Positions 18,266 to 27,347 of a stretch of DNA of 64,000 nt are shown one piece after another. Numbering within the stretch: the stretch's first letter is position 1; every line of letters starts with the position of its first letter. Made by a program: the position numbers and the translations under genes. The stretch comes from Caedibacter sp052030685. Lineage in GTDB: Bacteria > Pseudomonadota > Gammaproteobacteria > Francisellales > Francisellaceae. Under the pieces are notes generated by a model that was given only the letters and a program-made list of their open reading frames with translations, was not told where the DNA came from and made no database searches. The stretch spans positions 1-64,000 of the forward strand of contig NZ_JBQAJM010000009.1 in assembly GCF_052030685.1 (NCBI RefSeq), written 5' to 3'.

Positions 18266-20571
18266 AATATGCAATTATTGGGAATCCGAATTGTGGTAAA
18301 ACAACACTTTTTAATGCATTAACGGGTCTTAAACAAAAAGTTGGCAACTGGAGTGGCGTGACCGTTGATAAAAAAGTTGGCAAGGTTGATTTCAATAATC
18401 AGCGCTTAGAAATTGTTGATTTACCGGGCATCTATACCTTAACCGCCAGTGATGAGTCATCTATTGACGAGCAAATTGCCGCACGCTTTATCGTTGAGGA
18501 TAAGCCTGACGCAATTATCAATGTCATTGATGCTTCAAATCTTGAGCGCAATTTATATCTAACCACACAATTAATGGAAACGGGTATCCCGTTGATTCTC
18601 GTCATTAACATGATCGATGTTGCTAGCAAAAAAGGTATTGTTATTGATTATCATAAGCTTGAACAAACTTTGGGATGCACCGTTATCCCCGTCATTGGAC
18701 GCAAAAAGGTCGGCATCAGTCAGTTAAAAACTGCATTATTCAAACCTCAAAGCACCTCAAGTTATGATCTAAGTCATTACTACCCTGAAGCAATTAATAA
18801 GCTTGCCAACCAAATTACTGAAGCTAAGTATAGTTATCCTAGTTTATGGCTAAGCAGCTCAATTGCCGAAGATAATTATCTACTTAAACAATTGCTGTCA
18901 TCCACTGATTTTAACCGCTTACAAGCATTAAAAAACGAACTAAATCTTGATCATACTGCAGATATCACCTTATCAAGTGCACGTTACCAAGCCATCGCTG
19001 ACATCGTTAATAAAAGCACACAAAAAAGCCAAGTTTCACAGCATAAAACAACTGAAATGATTGATAAAGTATGCATGAATAAGTACTTAGGCATACCAGT
19101 ATTTTTATTTGTCATGTATCTAATGTTTGAATTCTCAATCACCATTGGTGGTGCGCTGCAACCCTTGTTTGACAACACATCAAGTGTCATATTTGTTGAA
19201 GGAATGACACATTTAGGCGTTTATCTTGGTTTGCCACTATGGCTTGTCGCTGTGATTGCCCAAGGTGTTGGCTTAGGCATTAATACCGTTTTGACCTTTA
19301 TTCCACAAATTGGCTGCATGTTTTTATTCTTATCATTTTTGGAAGACTCAGGCTATATGGCACGTGCTGCTTATGTTATGGATCGTTTTATGCAGGCGAT
19401 TGGACTGCCTGGCAAAGCCTTTGTGCCCTTGATTGTTGGCTTTGGTTGTAATGTTCCATCGGTCATGGCAACAAGAACATTGGAAACTCGTCGCGATCGC
19501 TTAATGACGATCATGATGGCACCTTTTATGTCTTGTGGTGCGCGCTTAGCAATCTTTGCTGTATTTGCTGCTGCCTTTTTTCCACAAAATAGTGCGCTGA
19601 TCGTGTTTAGTTTATATATTGCGGGTATTTTAGGTGCTATTATTACCGGATATGTCGTTAAGTTTGCATTATTGACCGGTAAAAGCGCGCCATTTGTGAT
19701 GGAGTTACCCGTTTATCATTTACCTAACTTTAAAACCATTGGCTTAAATAGTTGGAGCCGTTTAAAGCGCTTTATTTTTAGAGCAGGTAAAGTCATTGTC
19801 CCAATTTGTGTTTTAGTTGGGACTTTAAATAGTATCCAAACCAATGGAACTGTCGTTGCCGGTGGCTCACCGGATTCAATTCTGGCGCAAACTGGGCGCA
19901 CGATTACCCCAGTATTGAAACCAATGGGGGTGACTGAAGACAACTGGCAGGCAACCGTTGGTCTTTTAACTGGCACATTAGCAAAAGAAGTTGTTGTTGG
20001 GACTTTAAATACACTTTACACACAAGAAAAGCCACAAAGTTTAGCCGATGCTGCGAGTGAGAAATTTGATTTTTGGGGTGGAATTGCCGCTTCTTGGCAT
20101 GATACTGTTGATGGCTTTAAAAACATGAGCTTAAGCGCATTTATCAACCCATTTGCTGCGAATGAGGCGGATGCCAATATGGATAAAACTGCCATGGGCT
20201 CAATGGTTGTTGCTTTTGGTTCATTAGCTGCAGCATTTGCGTATATGTTGTTTGTCCTTTTATATGTTCCTTGCGCCTCTGTCATTGGTGCAATGGCACG
20301 TGAGGCAACACGTGGTTGGGCATGGATGTCGGTACTTTGGAGCACCTCAATTGCCTATGTTGCAGCGGTTATCGTCTATCAATTAGCACAACTTGCAACT
20401 ACGCCACTTCATGCACTGAGTTGGATTATCGGAGTTATTATTTATATGATTCTATTGGTACTTGCGATGAAATATTCTTCACAAAAATTCCGCTTTGAAT
20501 TAGAATTAAACCAAGGCTGTGGCAAAGGATGTGCTGTAACGGTTAATAGTAAAGAATCAGGTTGTCACTAG
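18262..20571 (+). CDS. feoB: ferrous iron transporter B
   Basis: Inner-membrane Fe(II) transporter with an N-terminal G-protein domain. GTPase motifs: G1 GNPNCGKT (7-14), G3 DLPG (53-56), G4 NMID (116-119). A helical spacer follows, then a membrane domain from about residue 270 with two Gate-type halves containing GFGCNVPSV and YVPCAS. The 769-residue protein ends in a cysteine-rich tail (NQGCGKGCAVTVNSKESGCH). No feoC gene is present; the Cys-rich tail may take over that role (inference). Coupled to feoA. Confidence 0.97.
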   Translation: MKYAIIGNPNCGKTTLFNALTGLKQKVGNWSGVTVDKKVGKVDFNNQRLEIVDLPGIYTLTASDESSIDEQIAARFIVEDKPDAIINVIDASNLERNLYLTTQLMETGIPLILVINMIDVASKKGIVIDYHKLEQTLGCTVIPVIGRKKVGISQLKTALFKPQSTSSYDLSHYYPEAINKLANQITEAKYSYPSLWLSSSIAEDNYLLKQLLSSTDFNRLQALKNELNLDHTADITLSSARYQAIADIVNKSTQKSQVSQHKTTEMIDKVCMNKYLGIPVFLFVMYLMFEFSITIGGALQPLFDNTSSVIFVEGMTHLGVYLGLPLWLVAVIAQGVGLGINTVLTFIPQIGCMFLFLSFLEDSGYMARAAYVMDRFMQAIGLPGKAFVPLIVGFGCNVPSVMATRTLETRRDRLMTIMMAPFMSCGARLAIFAVFAAAFFPQNSALIVFSLYIAGILGAIITGYVVKFALLTGKSAPFVMELPVYHLPNFKTIGLNSWSRLKRFIFRAGKVIVPICVLVGTLNSIQTNGTVVAGGSPDSILAQTGRTITPVLKPMGVTEDNWQATVGLLTGTLAKEVVVGTLNTLYTQEKPQSLADAASEKFDFWGGIAASWHDTVDGFKNMSLSAFINPFAANEADANMDKTAMGSMVVAFGSLAAAFAYMLFVLLYVPCASVIGAMAREATRGWAWMSVLWSTSIAYVAAVIVYQLAQLATTPLHALSWIIGVIIYMILLVLAMKYSSQKFRFELELNQGCGKGCAVTVNSKESGCH

Positions 20572-20598
20572 ATAATAAGTTATTTCATTTGAACTAAT

Positions 20599-20615
20599 AA
20601 AAGTGCGTAACTTCA
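20599..20615. repeat. 17-bp dispersed motif, copy 2
   Basis: Exact second copy of AAAAGTGCGTAACTTCA, also found at 57-73. It lies in the 77-bp gap between the convergent feoB and LysR genes. No hairpin is evident in it. Confidence 0.4.
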
Positions 20616-20648
20616 ATTATTTTCTGCCCTTGGTATTGGATTCGCAAT

Positions 20649-21566
20649 TTATTTTTGCCAATTGTAGTAATGGGCATCATTAGAATGTGTGTGAGCAAAT
20701 GCTAGAAATTCTGTCATCAGTAACGATTGAACTTTAGGCTTATGTGCTACCCAATACCATTCGTGAAATAATGGGAACCCTTTAACAGATAAAGTTTCAA
20801 TCAACCCCAGGTCTAATTCAAACTCTATACTTTGCATAGAAACAATGGAAATACCCATATCAGCCATAATGATTTGCTTAATAGATTCATTATTCCCCAC
20901 TTCCATAACAATATTCGGTTTTATCTCATTTTCATCAAATAACTTTTGCATTACTATTCTTGTACCTGAACCTTCTTCACGTATCACCCAGTTCTGACTC
21001 GCTAACTCATCCAAGCACCAATTTTGTTTCTTTAACAAATCACTTTTAGACGACACAGCAACAACCAATTGATCTTCAAAAAAATCCTTGATTAACAATC
21101 CCTTGTCTTTAGGAGGTTGACTCATGATAACAAAGTCATCTAAATTTTCATTGAGTCTTTCTATTATTTCCTTTCGATTACAAACTTTGAGTTCAATGTC
21201 AAAATTTTCAGTGTGATTTTTTTTGAACGCACCTAACAATCTAGGGATGAAGTACTTTGCTGTCGATACGGCAGAGACTTTTAGTTTGCCACTGATTTGC
21301 CCATTAATATTTTTAATTTCAGTTTCTGTATTGACTAATGTTTCTTGTATTTGTGTTGCAGAATCATAAAGTTTTTGACCAGAAGGTGTTATGAACACTT
21401 TCTTACCAATTAACTCAATTAACTTACAACCATAATAATTTTCAAGTGCTTTCAAAATATTTGATACCGCTGGTTGAGTCATATGGAGTGCTTTTGCTGC
21501 AGCAGTAATACCTGATTTTTCAACGATTTTTTTGAATACTACTAATTGGTGAACTGATATCTTCAT
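20649..21566 (-). CDS. LysR-type transcriptional regulator, probably of dabBA
   Basis: 305-residue LTTR. The N-terminal winged HTH has the typical AKALHMTQPAVSNILKALE segment (about 22-40). The effector-binding domain runs from about 90 to 300, with QLVVAVSSKSDL and the WVIREEGSGTR motif. It is divergent from dabB with 277 bp between starts, the classic LTTR arrangement. CbbR-like LTTRs often control carbon-uptake genes, so I infer it regulates dabBA. A palindromic candidate site is at 21587-21601. Confidence 0.88.
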   Translation of the reverse strand: MKISVHQLVVFKKIVEKSGITAAAKALHMTQPAVSNILKALENYYGCKLIELIGKKVFITPSGQKLYDSATQIQETLVNTETEIKNINGQISGKLKVSAVSTAKYFIPRLLGAFKKNHTENFDIELKVCNRKEIIERLNENLDDFVIMSQPPKDKGLLIKDFFEDQLVVAVSSKSDLLKKQNWCLDELASQNWVIREEGSGTRIVMQKLFDENEIKPNIVMEVGNNESIKQIIMADMGISIVSMQSIEFELDLGLIETLSVKGFPLFHEWYWVAHKPKVQSLLMTEFLAFAHTHSNDAHYYNWQK

Positions 21567-21586
21567 AATTAACCATCATTTTTTTA

Positions 21587-21601
21587 TTATGTTTTACATA
21601 A
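21587..21601. promoter_or_regulatory. candidate LysR-type operator
   Basis: TTATG-N5-CATAA is a perfect 5-bp dyad in a 15-bp frame, the usual T-N11-A shape of LTTR sites. It lies 20 bp before the regulator start codon and 11 bp upstream of the -35 box of the divergent dab promoter, where an activator would bind. Confidence 0.45.
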
Positions 21602-21612
21602 AAATTTAGAAT

Positions 21613-21640
21613 TTTACAAATGAATATTGTGTTTTATAAT
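21613..21640 (+). promoter_or_regulatory. sigma70-type promoter of dabBA
   Basis: TTTACA (21613-21618), 16-bp spacer, TATAAT (21635-21640). Transcription would start near 21647, leaving a ~195-base leader before dabB. That leader contains a 35-codon open frame. Confidence 0.55.
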
Positions 21641-21669
21641 CCTACTTAAATTTAACAATAGGCGATCTT

Positions 21670-21777
21670 GTGAATAATAGTATCATTTCAGACTCCAGAG
21701 CAATCAATTTAACTCTAATTATAACAAAATACGCTAACAGCTTGCTCCTTATTATTGGTTCTCTCTTTGTGACCTAA
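21670..21777 (+). CDS. possible 35-residue leader peptide or small membrane protein
   Basis: A GTG-started open frame of 35 codons ending in TAA, entirely inside the dabB leader. Its C-terminal half is hydrophobic (ANSLLLIIGSLFVT). The ribosome site is weak (TAGGCGA, 5 bases before GTG). It could be a small membrane subunit, a regulatory leader, or chance; nothing decides. Confidence 0.25.
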   Translation: MNNSIISDSRAINLTLIITKYANSLLLIIGSLFVT

Positions 21778-21843
21778 AGATATATTAACTGCTCTCAAGT
21801 ATGTTCAAGCAACTAAATTTTCTAAAAAAACAGGTCTAAAAAT

Positions 21844-24066
21844 ATGAATATCTTATTATTAACTCTTATCGCAGTGTCAAGCATTTTGAGCTTTAGTGCC
21901 AAAGGTGATCAAAAAAAATTTTTTTCACTTAGTAGGCTCATTTTACTAGCTGTATTTATTATTTCACTTTTTTTACTCATTAGCCCAGTAATATCGCTCG
22001 GCGCAACAACAATTAATGTTCTTAAATATGCATCGCTACAACTAGAAATCTCATTCAAACTAGACACTTTAGCTGCTTTAATGCTTTCTGTCGTCACTTT
22101 AATTAGCTTGATCATCTATCAATATGCTGTGCGTTATCTTGAAAGTGATTTAACCAGAGCACGATTTTTAGGTCAACTTGGATTAATTACCCTCAGTGTC
22201 AGTATTCTTGTGCTTGCTAATAACTTATTCACCGCTTTTATCGGCTGGCAGTTTATTGGACTGTCGCTTTACATTACCCTAAACCATTACCATTACGATG
22301 TCTTCGCAAACCGCTCAGCCAAGAAAAAATTCGTTATTAATCGTGTTGGTGATCTGTCTTTTTTAACTGCTGTTGTATTGTGCTACCAACTTTACGGTAC
22401 ATCTAGTTTTGATGTCATATTGAACCAAAGCAATAATGCACTTATCGGATTCTTAGTTTTTATTGCAATTATGACCAAGTCTGCACAATTCCCATTTCAT
22501 ATTTGGTTGCCCGATACAATGGAAGCACCAACACCGGTTTCTGCTTTAATGCATGCAGGAGTCATTAATGCAGGTGGATATCTACTTGCATGTCTAGCGC
22601 CAATGTATCTTGAAAATACTAGCTTATTACTATTTGTTTTCACTATCGGATTAATTACGGCAATTTTAGGAAGTTTGTTTGCATTTTCCCAATACGATAC
22701 TAAGAAAAAACTAGCATATTCGACCATGTCTCAAATGGGCTATATGATTTTACAATGTGGAACAGGTGCATTTTTATCAGCAGTCTATCATTTAATTGCT
22801 CACGGCTTTTTTAAAGCCAGTTTATTTCTAAATGCAGGCAGTACACTCAAATTGAGCGAAGAACCTGAGAAGGAAAACACCTCATGCAGACCAATAGTAA
22901 GCATCATTTTATCGACAGTATATCTATATGTTGCCTATAGTATTCTAAAACTATTTACGATTGACTTTCCATTTGTTATTTGGGGTTTTATATTTATCAC
23001 GCTGTTACAACTCAACTATAAAATATTCAGTGCCAAACACTCGGCTAGATCCATTTTTTTATCATCTGGCTTTGTGCTTATCACACTAATAATTTATACA
23101 ATAATCATTAGTTCTTTGAACTTTCTAATTCCTAACCTTGAAAGTTCAAATAGTTATTTTCAAATATTTCAAGTGAATGTAGTATTTATAGCAGTATGCC
23201 TACAAATTTCAAGTTGGTTTATTCCATCCATCAAATCACCTACAAGCAACAATCAGCTGATAGAACAATTATTTATGCGCAAACTTTACATTGAAGAACT
23301 ATATAGAGGGTCAGTATTACAGATTATTCGCCGACTTGGGGATTATTTTACCAGACGCAAGCTATCAACTAATAACACAAGTTACGCACATGCAATACTT
23401 ATTATTAGTGTGTTAATATTTGCTTCAGGGTTATTTTTTTCATCAACAGGTCAAAATCAAACACAGATTGTTAATCTGATGGTCACTGGCGTATTCGCGT
23501 TAATTTTAATACTTACATCGATTTCGGCAAACAGAGCAAACACATTGCCTTGTATTTTTTACTGGCTAGGTATATTTGAATTGACATTTATTGGCTTAGC
23601 CCTTTTTACTGATAGTATTGCTATACAAAAAGTTGCATTATACCATTTGATAAATATATTGCCTTTAATGTTAATGACTTTTGCTTTAGCTAAAATGGCG
23701 TCACACCGTAAATCGGTTAAGGCTAACTTAAACAAACTAAGTTGGCATAAATTATATATAGGGATATTACTCATACTCATGCTTGGCGTCCCAGGAACAG
23801 CAACTTTTATTACTGAAATATACATATTAAACGGGTTAATTATTATGAATCCAATGTTAGGATTTATCTTCGCTCTAGGTGTTATTCTACTGAGTATCAG
23901 TATATTGCATTGTTTACAGCTGTATATATTTGATCGCAATGCGGTAACAAATCATAGTCCACAACCAAAACTCATCACACACATACTATGTTGGACCGTT
24001 ATTTTATTAAATGTGTTTAGTGGATTTTTCCCGAACTTTATCCTCTCAATATTCAGTAATATTTAA
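21844..24066 (+). CDS. dabB: DabB: NuoL/MrpA-like membrane subunit of the DAB inorganic carbon pump
   Basis: Proton-conducting partner of DabA; together they drive vectorial CO2 hydration to bicarbonate. It is a polytopic protein of the proton-conducting transporter family (NuoL/ND5, MrpA). The most conserved stretch is MTKSAQFPFHIWLPD at 210-224, with the channel lysine K212, followed by EAPTPVSALMHAG. At 740 residues it is longer than many DabB proteins, which often have about 550, so the second half is an extension. It is not complex I: no other nuo gene is near and dabA follows after 11 bp. Confidence 0.85.
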   Translation: MNILLLTLIAVSSILSFSAKGDQKKFFSLSRLILLAVFIISLFLLISPVISLGATTINVLKYASLQLEISFKLDTLAALMLSVVTLISLIIYQYAVRYLESDLTRARFLGQLGLITLSVSILVLANNLFTAFIGWQFIGLSLYITLNHYHYDVFANRSAKKKFVINRVGDLSFLTAVVLCYQLYGTSSFDVILNQSNNALIGFLVFIAIMTKSAQFPFHIWLPDTMEAPTPVSALMHAGVINAGGYLLACLAPMYLENTSLLLFVFTIGLITAILGSLFAFSQYDTKKKLAYSTMSQMGYMILQCGTGAFLSAVYHLIAHGFFKASLFLNAGSTLKLSEEPEKENTSCRPIVSIILSTVYLYVAYSILKLFTIDFPFVIWGFIFITLLQLNYKIFSAKHSARSIFLSSGFVLITLIIYTIIISSLNFLIPNLESSNSYFQIFQVNVVFIAVCLQISSWFIPSIKSPTSNNQLIEQLFMRKLYIEELYRGSVLQIIRRLGDYFTRRKLSTNNTSYAHAILIISVLIFASGLFFSSTGQNQTQIVNLMVTGVFALILILTSISANRANTLPCIFYWLGIFELTFIGLALFTDSIAIQKVALYHLINILPLMLMTFALAKMASHRKSVKANLNKLSWHKLYIGILLILMLGVPGTATFITEIYILNGLIIMNPMLGFIFALGVILLSISILHCLQLYIFDRNAVTNHSPQPKLITHILCWTVILLNVFSGFFPNFILSIFSNI

Positions 24067-24077
24067 GGCAATTAACT

Positions 24078-26282
24078 ATGCAAAATACGATTAAAAACGC
24101 AATTTTTGAGGCATCTAAATACGTTTCTACCTATTGGCCACTACAGGCGTTTATTACAGTAAATCCTTTATGGGATATGACAGATAAACCATTTGCCACT
24201 GTGATAAAACAAATCAATGACCGCTCAGCAACTATGCCACACAATTTTTATCTTGAAAAGTATGCATCAGGTGAAATTAATGATGCTAATCTTAACAAAT
24301 CATTAAAATTTCACGGTTTGCATAAAACCATCGAAGATGAGCAGCTGAAACAAAGCTTATTTAACGAAATAGCAGAAAACAATATCAACCTTAGATTATA
24401 TGCTCAACAGGTTGAATCATTTAACTATTATCAACCGCTTACTTGGGTTCAGGAACAATGTAACCATTGGCTTTTACAGTATTTTGGTAGACTTGCTCAA
24501 AACAACATTAGTAAAACGAATCAACAAAGCTTAGAAAGTTTCTGGAAGGGATATGTTATAAATGAGCACAAAACCTTGGGGCAAATTTTTAATGCCAGCG
24601 TTAATACATTTGAACTGATTGAAGAAATGTTAACTGACATAGGCGTACCTGAGTCACAATTGACGACATATTTTAAAGAAATATTTTTTCAGCAATATGG
24701 ATGGAGTAGTCTCATAAAATGGGTTCGCTCTCGCCCAGATAATCCTTGGCTAAACACCACAACTTCACTTGATTCAATTCTGTTAATGTGGGTAAGTTAC
24801 GAGTGGATTATTTTTAAGAGCAATAAAAGTGTGTATAAGCAAACTGAAATGACTTCACATGAGGAATTACCAATATTAAGCATTTGGCAAAGTGCCTATG
24901 AATATAATCTACATAATCAATTACTACAAAAGCTCAAAGATAAGACTATTAATGAGAAAATCACAGATTCTCCACCCAGCGCCCAATGGGTGTTCTGTAT
25001 TGATACCCGCTCTGAAGGAATAAGACGCCATATAGAATCACTTTCAAATCACCAAACCTTTGGTTTTGCAGGTTTTTTTGGTTTTGCTTTTAAATTTAAA
25101 GAGGGTAATAACAGCCGTTACCAATCACCTGCAATACTTGACCCATCAGAGGTTATCGCAGTTAAAAGGAGAAATAAGTCTTTAGCAATTTCAACTAAAG
25201 ACTTAACCAACAAAGCCATTAATGACAGTAAAAATCATTTAAGCTCTCCTTTTGCCTTATTTGAGATAATGGGTATTTTCAAGCTTTTTAAACTGTTGAA
25301 AAAGACATTTATTCACACCTCTAAAGCAAGATATGCGCATCAATTATATGATGTTTCACAAATTGATGACGCTGTAGCAGCTAACTCTGCACTAGGTTTC
25401 TTAAAAACCATTGGATTAACAGATGATTTTGCAAGTGAAGTCATTATCTGTAGCCATCAATCTGTTAGCGATAATAACCCTTATGCTGCTGCTTTAGATT
25501 GTGGTGCTTGCGGCGGTAATTCTGGTATACCTAATGCCATTATTGCCGTTGAATTGCTAAATAAAAAAGCAGTTCGTAAAAAATTAGCAGAAAATGGCAT
25601 TGTGATTCCTGATAACACAAAATTCTTTGCTGCTTGTCATTTTACCACCTATGACAATATTACCTTTTTAAATGATCAACCGAGTGACCAAACAATAGAA
25701 GTTGCTAAAGCTGCATCTCAACAATTAAGAATTGAGAAATCACGAGGTCTGATTTATCAAGAAAATGCTGACATGTTACGCAAAGAAAGTGACTGGGCTG
25801 ACCTTATTCCAGAAACAGGTCTTGCCAATAATTATGCGCTTATTATTGGTCCAAGAAAATTAAGTAAACATGCTAATCTTGAAAGACGCACTTTTCTACA
25901 TTCTTATGAGCCAGAAAATGACCCAACAGGAGAGATATTGACTGGGATTATTGCTGCTCCAGTAATTGTTGCCCATTGGATTAATAGCCAATATTATTTT
26001 TCTACCGTCAACCAACAACAATTTGGTGCTGGTAATAAAGCCATTCATAATGTCATACCTGGCATTGGTGTCATGGAAGGTAACCTGAGCGATTTAAAAA
26101 TTGGTTTACCACAACAAAGTATTAGCTATCAACAGCAATTTATCCATGAGCCCAGGAAGTTATTAGTGGTTATTTATGGTAACAAATCAATAATACAAAA
26201 TACGGTTGCACAAAATGAAAAAGTGAGCCAGTTAATTTCCGGTGGGTGGTTGACGCTTGAAGTTATAGATATAAGTACATAA
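24078..26282 (+). CDS. dabA: DabA: DUF2309 beta-carbonic-anhydrase-like subunit
   Basis: Soluble zinc subunit of the DAB system (DUF2309/UPF0753). The zinc-site motifs are visible: FCIDTRSE (C307, D309, R311) and CSH (H460), with CGACGG (C475) 15 residues later. The H-to-C spacing of 15 and the C-x-D pair match the ligand pattern of characterised DabA as I remember it. At 734 residues it is at the short end of the family. It follows dabB by 11 bp and ends 15 bp before the convergent Mrp operon. Expected role: supply of bicarbonate for carboxylation under low CO2. Confidence 0.92.
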   Translation: MQNTIKNAIFEASKYVSTYWPLQAFITVNPLWDMTDKPFATVIKQINDRSATMPHNFYLEKYASGEINDANLNKSLKFHGLHKTIEDEQLKQSLFNEIAENNINLRLYAQQVESFNYYQPLTWVQEQCNHWLLQYFGRLAQNNISKTNQQSLESFWKGYVINEHKTLGQIFNASVNTFELIEEMLTDIGVPESQLTTYFKEIFFQQYGWSSLIKWVRSRPDNPWLNTTTSLDSILLMWVSYEWIIFKSNKSVYKQTEMTSHEELPILSIWQSAYEYNLHNQLLQKLKDKTINEKITDSPPSAQWVFCIDTRSEGIRRHIESLSNHQTFGFAGFFGFAFKFKEGNNSRYQSPAILDPSEVIAVKRRNKSLAISTKDLTNKAINDSKNHLSSPFALFEIMGIFKLFKLLKKTFIHTSKARYAHQLYDVSQIDDAVAANSALGFLKTIGLTDDFASEVIICSHQSVSDNNPYAAALDCGACGGNSGIPNAIIAVELLNKKAVRKKLAENGIVIPDNTKFFAACHFTTYDNITFLNDQPSDQTIEVAKAASQQLRIEKSRGLIYQENADMLRKESDWADLIPETGLANNYALIIGPRKLSKHANLERRTFLHSYEPENDPTGEILTGIIAAPVIVAHWINSQYYFSTVNQQQFGAGNKAIHNVIPGIGVMEGNLSDLKIGLPQQSISYQQQFIHEPRKLLVVIYGNKSIIQNTVAQNEKVSQLISGGWLTLEVIDIST

Positions 26283-26297
26283 TATTGAAAAAAACTC

Positions 26298-26594
26298 TCA
26301 CGTATCCTGCTTCTTATTCAAATATAAGTAAGTCTTAGCAATTATATGTCCGCTAATAGGGTTGGTAATCCCAATGAACAAAATTAATAGGATCACTTCA
26401 GTGATAATATGCATATCTCTTGCATAGAGTGCTACACCCAACAAAACCAAACCACTTCCTAAAGTGCCTGCCTTAGTTGCAGCATGCATCTTTAAATAAA
26501 GGTCTTGAAAACGATACAAGCCAATGGCTGCAATTACAATAAATAATGCGCCTAAAAATATACTTAGGCCGCCAATCAATGCTAACATATTCAT
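26298..26594 (-). CDS. mnhG: Mrp-type cation/proton antiporter subunit G
   Basis: Small membrane subunit with three hydrophobic helices. The motif LYLKMHAATKAGTLGSGLVLLG is the MnhG/PhaG hallmark. An upstream in-frame extension to 26669 exists. I start at 26594 (MNMLALIGG), because this ATG overlaps the mnhF stop as TAATG and the extension is not hydrophobic. That gives 98 residues. Last gene of the operon. Confidence 0.92.
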   Translation of the reverse strand: MNMLALIGGLSIFLGALFIVIAAIGLYRFQDLYLKMHAATKAGTLGSGLVLLGVALYARDMHIITEVILLILFIGITNPISGHIIAKTYLYLNKKQDT

Positions 26595-26866
26595 TATACC
26601 CTCTTGTTTGTAAGTAATTGACAATAAGCGACAGTGCTTAAAAACATGATTAAGGACAGAGCAATACAAATATCAAGCAACAAATAAAAATCTATTTTCA
26701 AAGCCCACAAACCAACACCGCCTATAAATAGGTTAACTAGCATTTCCAGACATATGAGCTTAACAAAAACACAACGATCCTTTAACACAGTCGCTAAGAC
26801 GAGAATAAAAGCTATCGCTAAAAATATTACACTGATCGCGTTTAAAGTATTAATCAGTAACTGCAT
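26594..26866 (-). CDS. mnhF: Mrp-type cation/proton antiporter subunit F
   Basis: A 90-residue membrane protein with three helices, typical of MnhF/PhaF. Characteristic is the polar break LKDRCVFVKLICLEML between helices 1 and 2. It overlaps mnhE by 17 bp and mnhG by one base, so translation is coupled. Part of a seven-subunit Na+(K+)/H+ antiporter in the inner membrane. Confidence 0.92.
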   Translation of the reverse strand: MQLLINTLNAISVIFLAIAFILVLATVLKDRCVFVKLICLEMLVNLFIGGVGLWALKIDFYLLLDICIALSLIMFLSTVAYCQLLTNKRV

Positions 26867-27344
26867 ATCTAAACACCTTCATAACTTTTGGTTCCAGTTG
26901 TTGCTTTATAAACTTTCTTACCTCTTCAGGCTGTTGACCAAACATCACATGAAGCTTCAATTGATGCTTATTCTTAGTAATATCAATTGATAAAGTCCCT
27001 GGTGTTAATGAAATTAGATTTGCCAACAGCGTAACCTCAATATCTAGCTGACAATCTAAATCAATATCTATGATAATAGGCGTATGATATTTCTTAGGTG
27101 TGATAACATCCCAAGCGACTATAATGCTTGATTTAAACAGCTCTTTTATACAAAAAAATAGCAGTAATAATAATGCCCATAAGCGAATTTGATAACTTAT
27201 GTCATCATGCTTTGGAATGACAAAATGGCATATCAAAGCAACAACAAAACCTAATAAGATATTCAAAGGCATGAAGTTATTACTAAACCCACACCAAATA
27301 AATGTCAAAAAAATAATCATCAAGGTATCATTTCTCATCATCAT
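26850..27344 (-). CDS. mnhE: Mrp-type cation/proton antiporter subunit E
   Basis: 164 residues with N-terminal membrane helices and a cytoplasmic domain. The MnhE signature is visible in the segment ANLISLTPGTLSIDI, and the GFVVALICHFVIP region at about 33-45. Three consecutive ATG codons open the frame, so the exact start is uncertain by two residues. It begins 3 bp after the mnhD stop. Confidence 0.92.
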   Translation of the reverse strand: MMMRNDTLMIIFLTFIWCGFSNNFMPLNILLGFVVALICHFVIPKHDDISYQIRLWALLLLLFFCIKELFKSSIIVAWDVITPKKYHTPIIIDIDLDCQLDIEVTLLANLISLTPGTLSIDITKNKHQLKLHVMFGQQPEEVRKFIKQQLEPKVMKVFRYAVTD

Positions 27345-27347
27345 TCT

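Noticed and set aside
21844..24066. NADH dehydrogenase subunit L (complex I)
   Set aside because: No other nuo genes are present, and the DUF2309 gene follows directly, which defines DabB.
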